A stretch of 64,000 bases of DNA from positions 1-64,000 of the forward strand of contig JAEELE010000028.1 in NCBI GenBank assembly GCA_016288755.1, in the 5' to 3' direction. Origin of the DNA: Oscillospiraceae bacterium. GTDB lineage: Bacteria; Bacillota; Clostridia; Oscillospirales; Ruminococcaceae. Below the pieces are notes generated by a model, which was given only the letters and a program-made list of their open reading frames with translations, searched no databases and was not told where the DNA came from. The translations under genes and the position numbers were made by a program. This document shows, piece by piece, positions 1 to 6,928 of this stretch. Every line of letters begins with the position of its first letter. Within the stretch, counting starts at the first letter, position 1.

Positions 1-976
1 ATTTGCGGTATTCGTCCAGCGTGGTTGCGCCGATGCAGTGCAGCTCGCCGCGTGCGAGCATCGGCTTCAGCAGATTGCCCGCATCCATTGCGCCGTCTGT
101 TTTGCCCGCACCGACGATCGTGTGCAGCTCGTCAATGAACAGCAGAATCTTGCCCTCGGACGCCTTGACCTCCTGCAGCACGGCTTTCAGACGCTCCTCG
201 AATTCGCCGCGGTATTTTGCGCCCGCGACCAGTGCGCCGAGGTCGAGCGAAAAGACCGTGCGGTCCTTCAGACTGTCGGGGACATCGCCGCGCGCGATCC
301 GCTGTGCGAGCCCCTCCGCGATCGCGGTCTTGCCGACGCCCGGCTCGCCGATCAGCACGGGGTTGTTCTTCGTTTTGCGCGAGAGAATGCGGATGACATT
401 GCGAATCTCCGCGTCTCTGCCGATGACCGGGTCGAGCTGATGCTTCTTCGCGCGCTCGGTCAGGTCAGAGCCGTATTTTTTCAGTACGTCGTAGGTCGCC
501 TCGGGGGTCTCGTTCGTCACGCGGGTGTTGCCGCGGACCTCCTTGAGCGCCTGCAGAATGCGCTGCTCGGTGATCTGATGCTGCGAGAAGAGCTTTGTCA
601 GGTCGGAATTGCGGCTGTGCAGCATCGCCAGCAGCAGATGCTCGACCGAGACATACTCGTCCTGCATGTGCGCCGCGATCTCCTCCGCCTCGGTCAGAAT
701 CTGGTCGGTGTCGCGCGAAATATAGAACTGATCGAGCGGGCGGTTGCTGCCGCTCACATGCGGCATCGAAGCGATCACCTGCACCGTCTGGTCGGTGAAG
801 TGCCTGACGTTGACGCCGATGCGCTGCAGGAGCTGCGGGATCAGCCCTTCCTGCTGCTTCAGCAGTGCTGCCAGCAGATGCACCGGCTCGATCGCGTTGT
901 TCTGGTAGCTCGTGCAGACCGACTGTGCGCTCTGCAGTGCCTCCAGCGATTTCTGTGTCATTTTGTTTGCATTCAT
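1..976 (-). CDS. clpB: ATP-dependent disaggregase ClpB, N-terminal part
   Basis: The gene runs off the left edge, so only about the first 325 residues are present. ClpB is the cytosolic Hsp100 ring ATPase that pulls proteins out of aggregates together with DnaK. Translating the minus strand from the ATG at 974-976 (preceded by AGGAGG) gives the Clp N-domain repeats (residues about 1-140), then the first AAA+ domain with Walker A GEPGVGKT, the acidic Walker B segment [12 protein letters not shown], and the pore-side stretch [11 protein letters not shown]. The segment [10 protein letters not shown] lies at the cut. No CIRCE element was seen upstream. It lies 63 bases downstream of a ribbon-helix-helix gene on the same strand and may share its promoter. 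Confidence 0.95.
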   Translation of the reverse strand, partial: MNANKMTQKSLEALQSAQSVCTSYQNNAIEPVHLLAALLKQQEGLIPQLLQRIGVNVRHFTDQTVQVIASMPHVSGSNRPLDQFYISRDTDQILTEAEEIAAHMQDEYVSVEHLLLAMLHSRNSDLTKLFSQHQITEQRILQALKEVRGNTRVTNETPEATYDVLKKYGSDLTERAKKHQLDPVIGRDAEIRNVIRILSRKTKNNPVLIGEPGVGKTAIAEGLAQRIARGDVPDSLKDRTVFSLDLGALVAGAKYRGEFEERLKAVLQEVKASEGKILLFIDELHTIVGAGKTDGAMDAGNLLKPMLARGELHCIGATTLDEYRK

Positions 977-1039
977 GAGAATACCTCCTTTTCGGAATCA
1001 AGCCGGTTCACCCGGCATCGGTCGATCCGTTGCTCCGGT

Positions 1040-1660
1040 CTATGTGCTGAAATACTCCGCGACTGCCTGCTCTGCGGCGGCGCGGTCGGGCAATGCCGCA
1101 AAATACGCCTTCAATGCCGCATCGACCCGCTTGATATACTGTCCGATCGCGGCACCGATCTCCTGCGTGCTGCGCTGCTGCCCCGCCTGTATCAGGAAGC
1201 GTCGGTCCCAGCTGCCGTCTGCGATCCGGCAATCCTCTGCAGCGATCAGTCCGGCTGCCTGCTCGTGCTGCGCCCAGCACCGGAAAAACGCCTCCGCATC
1301 ACCGAGCAGCGCGCGGCTCTGCGTCCGGAATGCCGCATGCAGCACCCCGACCGCCTGCTCGGGCTGCCGGTAAAGCTCCACGCGATAGCGGATCGTCGGC
1401 TTGTAGCGGTAGCGGAGCGGGCTGCGGATCGTCAGCATGCCGTCGGAGGCTTGCTCCTGCAGCTGAAAGAGCCCGTTCATCTGCTTGGAGAGCGTGTCGA
1501 GGATCTCTGCCATGCGCTGCTCGGGCGTCACATAGCCGACCGCCTGCGCCAAGATGCGGTTGATCAGCGCGGAACGGCTCATACCCTGTGCATACGCCAT
1601 GCGGTCGACCGCATCAACAACCTCCTCTGAGAGTACAAGGCTGTAAACTGCCTTCTGCAT
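1040..1660 (-). CDS. Ribbon-helix-helix protein with C-terminal extension
   Basis: Predicted 206-residue protein. Residues 1-45 look like a ribbon-helix-helix DNA-binding fold: a short strand with alternating hydrophobics (AVYSLVLS), a helix (EEVVDAVDRMAYAQG) and the helix start SRSALINRIL. The remaining 160 residues (containing RYRYKPTIRYRVELYR and a C-terminal helix) match nothing I recognise. A GTG nine bases upstream (1669) is possible, but the ATG at 1660 has better spacing from the AGGAAGGGA site. It is the first gene before clpB on this strand and has its own promoter with direct repeats (1693-1730), suggesting autoregulation and possibly control of clpB. Regulatory role is inference. 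Confidence 0.7.
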   Translation of the reverse strand: MQKAVYSLVLSEEVVDAVDRMAYAQGMSRSALINRILAQAVGYVTPEQRMAEILDTLSKQMNGLFQLQEQASDGMLTIRSPLRYRYKPTIRYRVELYRQPEQAVGVLHAAFRTQSRALLGDAEAFFRCWAQHEQAAGLIAAEDCRIADGSWDRRFLIQAGQQRSTQEIGAAIGQYIKRVDAALKAYFAALPDRAAAEQAVAEYFST

Positions 1661-1692
1661 CCGGTTCACTTCCCTTCCTGTCTTCTGATAAC

Positions 1693-1720
1693 ATTATACT
1701 CGGATTATAGAATTTGTCAA
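1693..1720 (-). promoter_or_regulatory. Promoter of the ribbon-helix-helix/clpB unit
   Basis: Reading the minus strand: TTGACA (1715-1720), 16-base spacer, TATAAT (1693-1698). Both hexamers are consensus. Confidence 0.8.
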
Positions 1721-1730
1721 GTGGATTATA
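1702..1730. repeat. Direct repeat GGATTATA x2, candidate operator
   Basis: GGATTATA occurs at 1702-1709 and 1723-1730, start to start 21 bases, i.e. two helical turns. One copy lies in the promoter spacer, the other just upstream of the -35. Paired direct repeats in phase are usual for ribbon-helix-helix repressors, and such a gene is the first one transcribed. Confidence 0.5.
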
Positions 1731-1759
1731 TAATATTTCACACAACTTTCACTTATGGA

Positions 1760-1788
1760 TTGACGTACCCGCCGTTTTATGATATACT
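1760..1788 (+). promoter_or_regulatory. Promoter of the alaX-like gene
   Basis: TTGACG (1760-1765), 17-base spacer, TATACT (1783-1788), about 38 bases before the start codon. Confidence 0.75.
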
Positions 1789-1825
1789 TATAGATGTATC
1801 ATTCTGCTGCAAGGAGTGTGTGATC

Positions 1826-2998
1826 ATGCTGACTGAAAAGCTATATGAAAATGACGGCTATCTGCGCGATTTTACGGCGCAGGTGCTCCGCTGCGAGCCG
1901 CTCGGAGACGACAGAAAGTACCCGGAGGGCTGCGCATTCGGCATCGTGCTCGACCGCACCGCGTTCTTCCCCGAGGGCGGCGGACAGACCGCGGACACGG
2001 GCAATCTCGGCAGCGCGACCGTGCTCGACGTGCAGGAGATCGGCGGCGAGATCGTCCACCTCACCGACTCGGCTCTGACCGCGGGCTCGGAGGTGCGCGG
2101 CGTGCTCAACTGGGAGCAGCGCTTCCGCAAGATGCAAAACCACACCGGCGAGCATCTGATCTCCGGCATCGTGCACACGCAGTTCGGCTACGACAATGTC
2201 GGGTTTCATCTCGGCGCTGACGGCGTCACCGTCGATTTCAGCGGACCGCTGAGCGAAGCGGAGCTGAACTTTGTCGAATATATCGCGAACCGCGTCGTCG
2301 GGCTGAATGTGCCGGTCACGGTCTCCTATCCGACGCCGGCGGAGTGCGCCGTGCTCGACTACCGCTCCAAGCTCGACCTGACCGAGAACATCCGCATCGT
2401 GACGATCGAGGGCTGGGATGTCTGCGCCTGCTGCGCGCCCCATGTCGACCGCACTGGCGCGGTCGGCGGCATCAAGCTGCTCGGGAGCGAGAGCTGGAAG
2501 GGCGGCGTCCGCGTGAGAATGCTCTGCGGGCTCGACGCGCTCGATGACTACCGCAAACGCTGCGACAACACCCTGCGCATCTCCAATATGCTCTCGGTGC
2601 CGCAGCTCGAATCGGCAGACGCGGTCTGGCGTCTGATGCAGAGCGTGCAGAGCGAGCGCGAGGAAGCCGCCCGGCTGCGGCATGCGCTGCTCGACTGCAA
2701 GATCGCGGCGCTGCAGAAAACTGACGGCGACATGGTGCTTTTTGAACGCGATCTCGACGGCAATGCCCTGCGCAGTCTCGTCAATGCGGGCGTGCCGCTC
2801 TGCGGCGGTGTCTGTGCGGCGTTTTCCGGCAGTGATGCCGACGGCTACCGCTATATCATCGGCAGTGCTGCAAAGCCGCTGCGCGCATGGAGCCGGGAGC
2901 TCAATGCCGCCCTCAACGGCAGAGGCGGCGGCTCCGACCAGATGATCCAGGGCTCGGTCAAGGCGACTGCCGAGCAGATCCGCGCATTCTTCGGGTGA
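1826..2998 (+). CDS. Alanyl-tRNA editing protein, AlaX long form
   Basis: Predicted 390-residue trans-editing enzyme that hydrolyses Ser- or Gly-tRNA(Ala) made by mischarging AlaRS. Visible features: the FPEGGGQ segment typical of the AlaRS editing domain, the zinc site HTGEH plus a downstream CACCAPHV, a coiled middle region, and a C-terminal DHHA1-like end with GGGSDQMIQGSV. Together these correspond to the long AlaX form. The start at 1826 is chosen because AAGGAG lies at 1811-1816; an earlier in-frame ATG at 1721 lies upstream of the predicted promoter and is not credible. It stands alone with its own promoter; no clear terminator follows on this strand. Confidence 0.88.
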   Translation: MLTEKLYENDGYLRDFTAQVLRCEPLGDDRKYPEGCAFGIVLDRTAFFPEGGGQTADTGNLGSATVLDVQEIGGEIVHLTDSALTAGSEVRGVLNWEQRFRKMQNHTGEHLISGIVHTQFGYDNVGFHLGADGVTVDFSGPLSEAELNFVEYIANRVVGLNVPVTVSYPTPAECAVLDYRSKLDLTENIRIVTIEGWDVCACCAPHVDRTGAVGGIKLLGSESWKGGVRVRMLCGLDALDDYRKRCDNTLRISNMLSVPQLESADAVWRLMQSVQSEREEAARLRHALLDCKIAALQKTDGDMVLFERDLDGNALRSLVNAGVPLCGGVCAAFSGSDADGYRYIIGSAAKPLRAWSRELNAALNGRGGGSDQMIQGSVKATAEQIRAFFG

Positions 2999-2999
2999 C

Positions 3000-3039
3000 A
3001 AAAAAAGCCCCTGCGTTCCGTGCAGACGGATCACAGGGC
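3000..3039 (-). terminator. Terminator of the candidate small RNA
   Basis: On the minus strand GCCCTG pairs with CAGGGGC (one bulge) and an inner CCGT/ACGG stem closes on a 4-base loop, followed by seven T (3000-3006 read as A on the plus strand). There is no T run on the plus side, so it points away from corA. Confidence 0.65.
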
Positions 3040-3156
3040 AAATCATGAAGGATGTTAAGAATGGCAGATTACTGCAAAAAGGATTGCAACACATTCCGCA
3101 AGCTCCGGCGGTTGCGCTGCCGCGCCTGACTCGCTGCACCGTGTCCGCCTCACTTG
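3000..3156 (-). ncRNA. Candidate small RNA, about 155 nt
   Basis: The gap between the alaX-like gene and corA carries a complete minus-strand transcription unit without a convincing reading frame: promoter TTGATT-17-TATACT (3162-3190) and, about 155 bases on, a strong hairpin followed by seven T (3000-3039). The expected transcript contains several possible helices, including a GTGCAG/CUGCAC long-range pairing and the terminal stem. I cannot assign it to 6S, SRP RNA, RNase P or tmRNA: the SRP GGAA-type core motif is absent, and 6S could only be tested with a covariance model. Confidence 0.5.
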
Positions 3157-3161
3157 CTCAC

Positions 3162-3190
3162 AGTATACAGGATAACAACGGAAAAATCAA
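3162..3190 (-). promoter_or_regulatory. Promoter of the candidate small RNA
   Basis: Minus strand TTGATT (3185-3190), 17-base spacer, TATACT (3162-3167). No minus-strand gene lies downstream until past the whole alaX-like gene. Confidence 0.65.
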
Positions 3191-3234
3191 CCCATTTTCG
3201 CAAACTGTCAGCATTCTGCGACTGCTTTGTGAAC

Positions 3235-3279
3235 CTTTTGTCATCTGTTTGCAATCTTTCGGCACAGAAGTGACAAAAG
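3235..3279 (+). promoter_or_regulatory. Inverted repeat upstream of corA-like gene
   Basis: CTTTTGTCA (3235-3243) and TGACAAAAG (3271-3279) are perfect 9-base arms around a 27-base loop, ending 29 bases before the corA start codon. No T tract follows, so it is not an ordinary terminator. It could be a leader hairpin or a binding site. The rest of 3191-3308 shows no convincing plus-strand promoter. Confidence 0.4.
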
Positions 3280-3308
3280 AATGATGCGTTCCGCAGGAGG
3301 CTTTGCCT

Positions 3309-4241
3309 ATGATGCACTTCTATAAAACCGTGGACGGGCGGCTCACGGCACTCGATGCAGCCGAGCCGGGCTGCTGGGTCTCGGTCTATGAGCCGACACA
3401 GCAGGAAATTCACACACTGACTGAGGACTTCGGTCTGGACGTCGGCTTTGTGCGCTCCTGTCTCGACGACGAGGAATCCTCGCGCATCGAGCGGGAAGAC
3501 AATCAGACGCTGATCATTGTCGACACCGCCGTCTCGGAGAAGCAGAAAAAAAACGACACCCAGAGCTATTGCACCGTACCGCTCGGCATTATCAATACCG
3601 CGGACTGTGTGTTCACGATCTCGCTGCACAAAAATCAGGTGCTCGCCGCGATCGCGGAGGGCGCTGTCCCGAACCTGCAGACACAGCTGCGCACGCGCTT
3701 CATTCTGCAGGTGCTGATGCGCATTTCCGCGGGCTTTGTCATCTATCTGAAGCAGATCGACAAAATCTCCTATTCGATGGAGCAGCAGCTCAGCGGCGCG
3801 ATGAAGAATCAGGAGATCGTGCAACTCATGGGGCTGGAAAAATCCCTTGTCTATTTCACGACCTCGCTGAAGGCAAATCTCGTCACGATCGAGAAGATTC
3901 AGCGCGGACGCGCCGTCAAGCTCTACCCCGAGGATGAGGACCTGATGGACGACGTCGCGATCGAATTCAGGCAGGCGGCAGAGATGGCGAGCATCTACAG
4001 CGGCATTCTCGGCGCGATGATGGATGCCTTCTCCTATGTCATCGCCAACAACCAGAACTCGGTCATGTGGCGCCTGACGATCATCACGGTCATCATCGAG
4101 GTCCCGAATATCCTCTTCGCCTTCTACGGCATCAACACGCTGACCCTGCCGTTCTATCAGAGCTGGGTCTATCCGTTTCTCATTTCGATCGTGCTGACCG
4201 CCGTTGTCGCGTTCGTCCTGCTGAAATTCCGAAAATTCTGA
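3309..4241 (+). CDS. corA: CorA-family divalent cation transporter
   Basis: Predicted 310-residue inner-membrane transporter for Mg2+ or a related cation. The N-terminal 240 residues form the cytosolic domain, ending in a long helix. Two C-terminal membrane segments follow (about 255-277 and 284-306); the first ends in YGIN, the variant form of the GMN selectivity motif found in many Firmicute CorA homologues. The start at 3309 is placed 8 bases after CAGGAGG; a TTG at 3303 is too close. The AAA ATPase gene follows after 18 bases and is probably co-transcribed. The cation cannot be named from sequence. Confidence 0.88.
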   Translation: MMHFYKTVDGRLTALDAAEPGCWVSVYEPTQQEIHTLTEDFGLDVGFVRSCLDDEESSRIEREDNQTLIIVDTAVSEKQKKNDTQSYCTVPLGIINTADCVFTISLHKNQVLAAIAEGAVPNLQTQLRTRFILQVLMRISAGFVIYLKQIDKISYSMEQQLSGAMKNQEIVQLMGLEKSLVYFTTSLKANLVTIEKIQRGRAVKLYPEDEDLMDDVAIEFRQAAEMASIYSGILGAMMDAFSYVIANNQNSVMWRLTIITVIIEVPNILFAFYGINTLTLPFYQSWVYPFLISIVLTAVVAFVLLKFRKF

Positions 4242-4259
4242 CAGGAGGTGGCATGCCCG

Positions 4260-6092
4260 ATGCCGGAACATCATTCTGCGCCGATCCGCGCGCTCCGGGT
4301 GCGTTCGGGCGTGCTGCGCGGGCTCTCGTGCAAGCCGGACTGTATCAATCTGATTCTCGGCGCGAACGGTACCGGAAAGACCTCACTCGCCGCCGCAATC
4401 GCTGACGGCGAATGCCTGATGCTCCGCGATCCGAAGCAGCCGCCGGAGAGACTGGTCTTTGACCGCAGCTTTGTGCGGCGCAATCTGCGGCAATTTGACG
4501 CACTGCCCGGGCTGGTCGCACTGCGCGAGCAGGATATCGCGCTGATGGAGCAGATCAGAGCGCTCGAAGCCCGTATCGGGGAGCTTCAGCAGAAGATCGC
4601 CGATACACAGGCGCAGGTCGAAGCACTGCGGCAGCAGGAGCGGAGCGATCTCGAGCAGCTGCAGCGGGTCGTCTGGGCACGCACGGCGCATCTGCGGGAG
4701 CGATTCCCCGAAGCCTTTGCCGACCTGCCCGATGCGCGCAGACTGACGCAGCAGCTGCTCTTCACGATGCCGCGCTATTACAACGAATACGATCTCTCCG
4801 TCGATTACCGGATCATCTGCGTGCCCGACCGCCGCAGCTATCCGTTTTTCCGACCGGTCGATGACACCGCCGTGCTCGACCGCTGCCCCGGCACGGAGCT
4901 GCTGGCGTCACCGATCGTCAGCAGTGCCGATACGGCATTTGCGGCGTTTCTGCGGCGTGTCGGCAGTGCGGATTGGGTGCGGCGCGGGCACGATGCCTAT
5001 GCGCACAGGGCAGACGATGCCTGCCCCTACTGCGGGCAGCGGCTCCCGACGCATTTTGAGGCGATGCTCGCCGAAGCCTTTGACGAACAGTTCCGCACGT
5101 CGGTCTCGGCGCTCAGGACGCTCAGGAAAGACTACTGCGCCGCTGCAAACGCACTCTTTCAGCCGCTGAAAACGCAGCTCAAGGGTCGCTATCCCGGCAC
5201 CGAATACGGGCTTTATCTGGAGCATCTGCGTGAACTGCGGACGGCGATCGCTGAGAATCTGCGGCTGATCTCGAAAAAGCTCACGGAGCCGTCTATGCCC
5301 GTGACCCTTCAGCCGACCGAGCCGCTGCTTAAGCTGCTCAATGAGGATATTGCGCGCATCAACGGCGCGATCGCCGACAACGAGCGGCTCCTCCGCGAGA
5401 AGGACCGCATGCACAGGGAGATCGTCGCGCGCATTCGCGGGGCAGCCGCCTTTCAGCTGCATGAGCAGATCGAGCTGTATCAGTCGTCGGTCGCGTCCGT
5501 CGCATTTCATTCGCAGGTCGCTGCCGAGCAGACAGCGGCGCTGCAGGAGGAGACCGAAGCCTGCCGCAGACAGATCGAGCAGCTGAAAACGGAATTCCGG
5601 CTCTCCTCAAAGATCGCTGCGGCGATCAACCGGCGGCTTGCCGATGCCGGCGCGGAGGATTTCACGCTGTGCCCGGACACCGCTGCCTGCGCCTATCGGG
5701 TCGTGCGGCGCGACGGGCAGACCGCTGCGGGGCTCAGCGAGGGCGAACAGCAGCTTCTGGCATTCCTCTATTTTGAGCAGCTGCTGCAGAGCCGCATTGC
5801 CGAGGGCAAAACGGTCATTGCCGTGCTCGACGACCCGGTCACTGCGCTCGACCCGGGCGCCGCATCGCAGGTCACAGCGCTGACCGGCATGATGCAGCTG
5901 CAGTGTGCCGATTATCACCGGTGCGGCGACGGCGGGGGCGGGCTCGCGCAGATGTTTGTGATGAGCTGTCAGCCGGTGCTGCTGCGCGCGCTGATCCATG
6001 AATACCCGGTCCCGTGGGAATACCGCACGCTGTGGTCGCTCCGGCGATCGGACGGAAAAAGCGTCATCACCGAGCAAACCATGCACATATAG
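4260..6092 (+). CDS. AAA_13-type P-loop ATPase with zinc hook
   Basis: Predicted 610-residue cytosolic ATPase of the ABC/SMC-like AAA_13 group. It has a Walker A (GANGTGKTSL, near residue 36), a coiled coil (about 95-145), a CPYCGQ motif (near 258-263) that could form a zinc hook, a second coiled region, the ABC signature-like LSEGEQQLLAFLYF, and Walker B VIAVLDDPVTALDP. This layout is that of RloC/PrrC-like and Rad50-like proteins, but no HEPN-type nuclease motif is obvious at the C-terminus. The start at 4260 follows AGGAGG (4243-4248); the nearer ATG at 4253 is out of frame. It follows corA in a probable two-gene unit and ends at a strong terminator. Role unknown; a defence or stress function is only a guess. 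Confidence 0.75.
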   Translation: MPEHHSAPIRALRVRSGVLRGLSCKPDCINLILGANGTGKTSLAAAIADGECLMLRDPKQPPERLVFDRSFVRRNLRQFDALPGLVALREQDIALMEQIRALEARIGELQQKIADTQAQVEALRQQERSDLEQLQRVVWARTAHLRERFPEAFADLPDARRLTQQLLFTMPRYYNEYDLSVDYRIICVPDRRSYPFFRPVDDTAVLDRCPGTELLASPIVSSADTAFAAFLRRVGSADWVRRGHDAYAHRADDACPYCGQRLPTHFEAMLAEAFDEQFRTSVSALRTLRKDYCAAANALFQPLKTQLKGRYPGTEYGLYLEHLRELRTAIAENLRLISKKLTEPSMPVTLQPTEPLLKLLNEDIARINGAIADNERLLREKDRMHREIVARIRGAAAFQLHEQIELYQSSVASVAFHSQVAAEQTAALQEETEACRRQIEQLKTEFRLSSKIAAAINRRLADAGAEDFTLCPDTAACAYRVVRRDGQTAAGLSEGEQQLLAFLYFEQLLQSRIAEGKTVIAVLDDPVTALDPGAASQVTALTGMMQLQCADYHRCGDGGGGLAQMFVMSCQPVLLRALIHEYPVPWEYRTLWSLRRSDGKSVITEQTMHI

Positions 6093-6095
6093 CAA

Positions 6096-6127
6096 ACGCC
6101 GCAGACTGCTGAGGTCTGCGGCGTTTT
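6096..6127 (+). terminator. Terminator after the AAA_13-type gene
   Basis: CGCCGCAGAC (6097-6106) pairs with GTCTGCGGCG (6114-6123), followed by TTTT, 4 bases past the stop codon. Confidence 0.85.
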
Positions 6128-6150
6128 CGCTGCGTGATATGTCAATGTGT

Positions 6151-6921
6151 TCAGCGCTCGCCCGCTGCGATACCGTCGAGAAACATGCGGTTGAGCAATT
6201 CCCAGCTGCCCTCCCGGTCGGGGGCTGCCGCTGCCGCCTGCTGCTCGACGGCATCGATATTGCGCTCGAGATATGCCCGCAGCCCCGGAATCGCGGGGCC
6301 CTCGCCGAGCTCCGGTGTCTGCATCTTCTGCTGCATCAGCGCATCGACGGTCGGCTTCAGCTCCGGGTCGAGCATCGCATCTGCCAGCTCCGAAAACCGC
6401 ATCGGCGGCGGACAGTGCCGCTCGATGATCCACTTCGCGGCAAGCACCGGGCGCAGCACATAGAAATACTTTTTCAGGCGCACTGTGTCGCCCTTGAGAT
6501 ATTCGCGGAAATTGCCCTTTGCCATGTGCAGATAATGATACAGCCCGGCTTTGTCCATGAAAAAGCTGCTGATCTGCGGCGAGATGCGCTGCCAGTAATC
6601 GCTTGTGCGGTAGACGACCGGCGAGCTGTTCCACTCAAACAGCGTCGGGTTGGACTTGTGCAGAAGCTGCAGCGCTTTTTTCAGGTCCCAGCCGTTGATG
6701 TCGAGCGTTTCGTCGAGCTGCCACTCGATCACGTCGTCGGTGCGCTCGAGCCGGAGATAGTCGTCCCGGCGGCGCACATAGATGAAGCGCACGTCGTAGT
6801 CGCTGTCGGGCGAGGCAAAGCCCCACGCCCGGCTGCCCGATTCGACCGCATGCAGCACGGTCACCTGCTCTGCCCGCTCGATCTCGGCGAGCTTTTGTTC
6901 AATGATCTCACGAATTTCCAT
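6151..6921 (-). CDS. RlaP/YcgL-type nucleotidyltransferase
   Basis: Predicted 256-residue cytosolic protein. Near residues 28-45 it has the nucleotidyltransferase signature GSRAWGFASPDSDYDVRF (GS followed by DxD), and later WDLKKALQLLHKSNPTLFEW, typical of the family annotated as predicted nucleotidyltransferase or RNA-ligase-associated RlaP. Substrate unknown. The ATG at 6921 is preferred over an upstream codon because AGGTG lies just before it. It begins 7 bases after the stop of the lysozyme gene, so the two are probably translated from one message, although one product is cytosolic and the other secreted. Confidence 0.82.
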   Translation of the reverse strand: MEIREIIEQKLAEIERAEQVTVLHAVESGSRAWGFASPDSDYDVRFIYVRRRDDYLRLERTDDVIEWQLDETLDINGWDLKKALQLLHKSNPTLFEWNSSPVVYRTSDYWQRISPQISSFFMDKAGLYHYLHMAKGNFREYLKGDTVRLKKYFYVLRPVLAAKWIIERHCPPPMRFSELADAMLDPELKPTVDALMQQKMQTPELGEGPAIPGLRAYLERNIDAVEQQAAAAAPDREGSWELLNRMFLDGIAAGER

Positions 6922-6928
6922 TCTGCAC

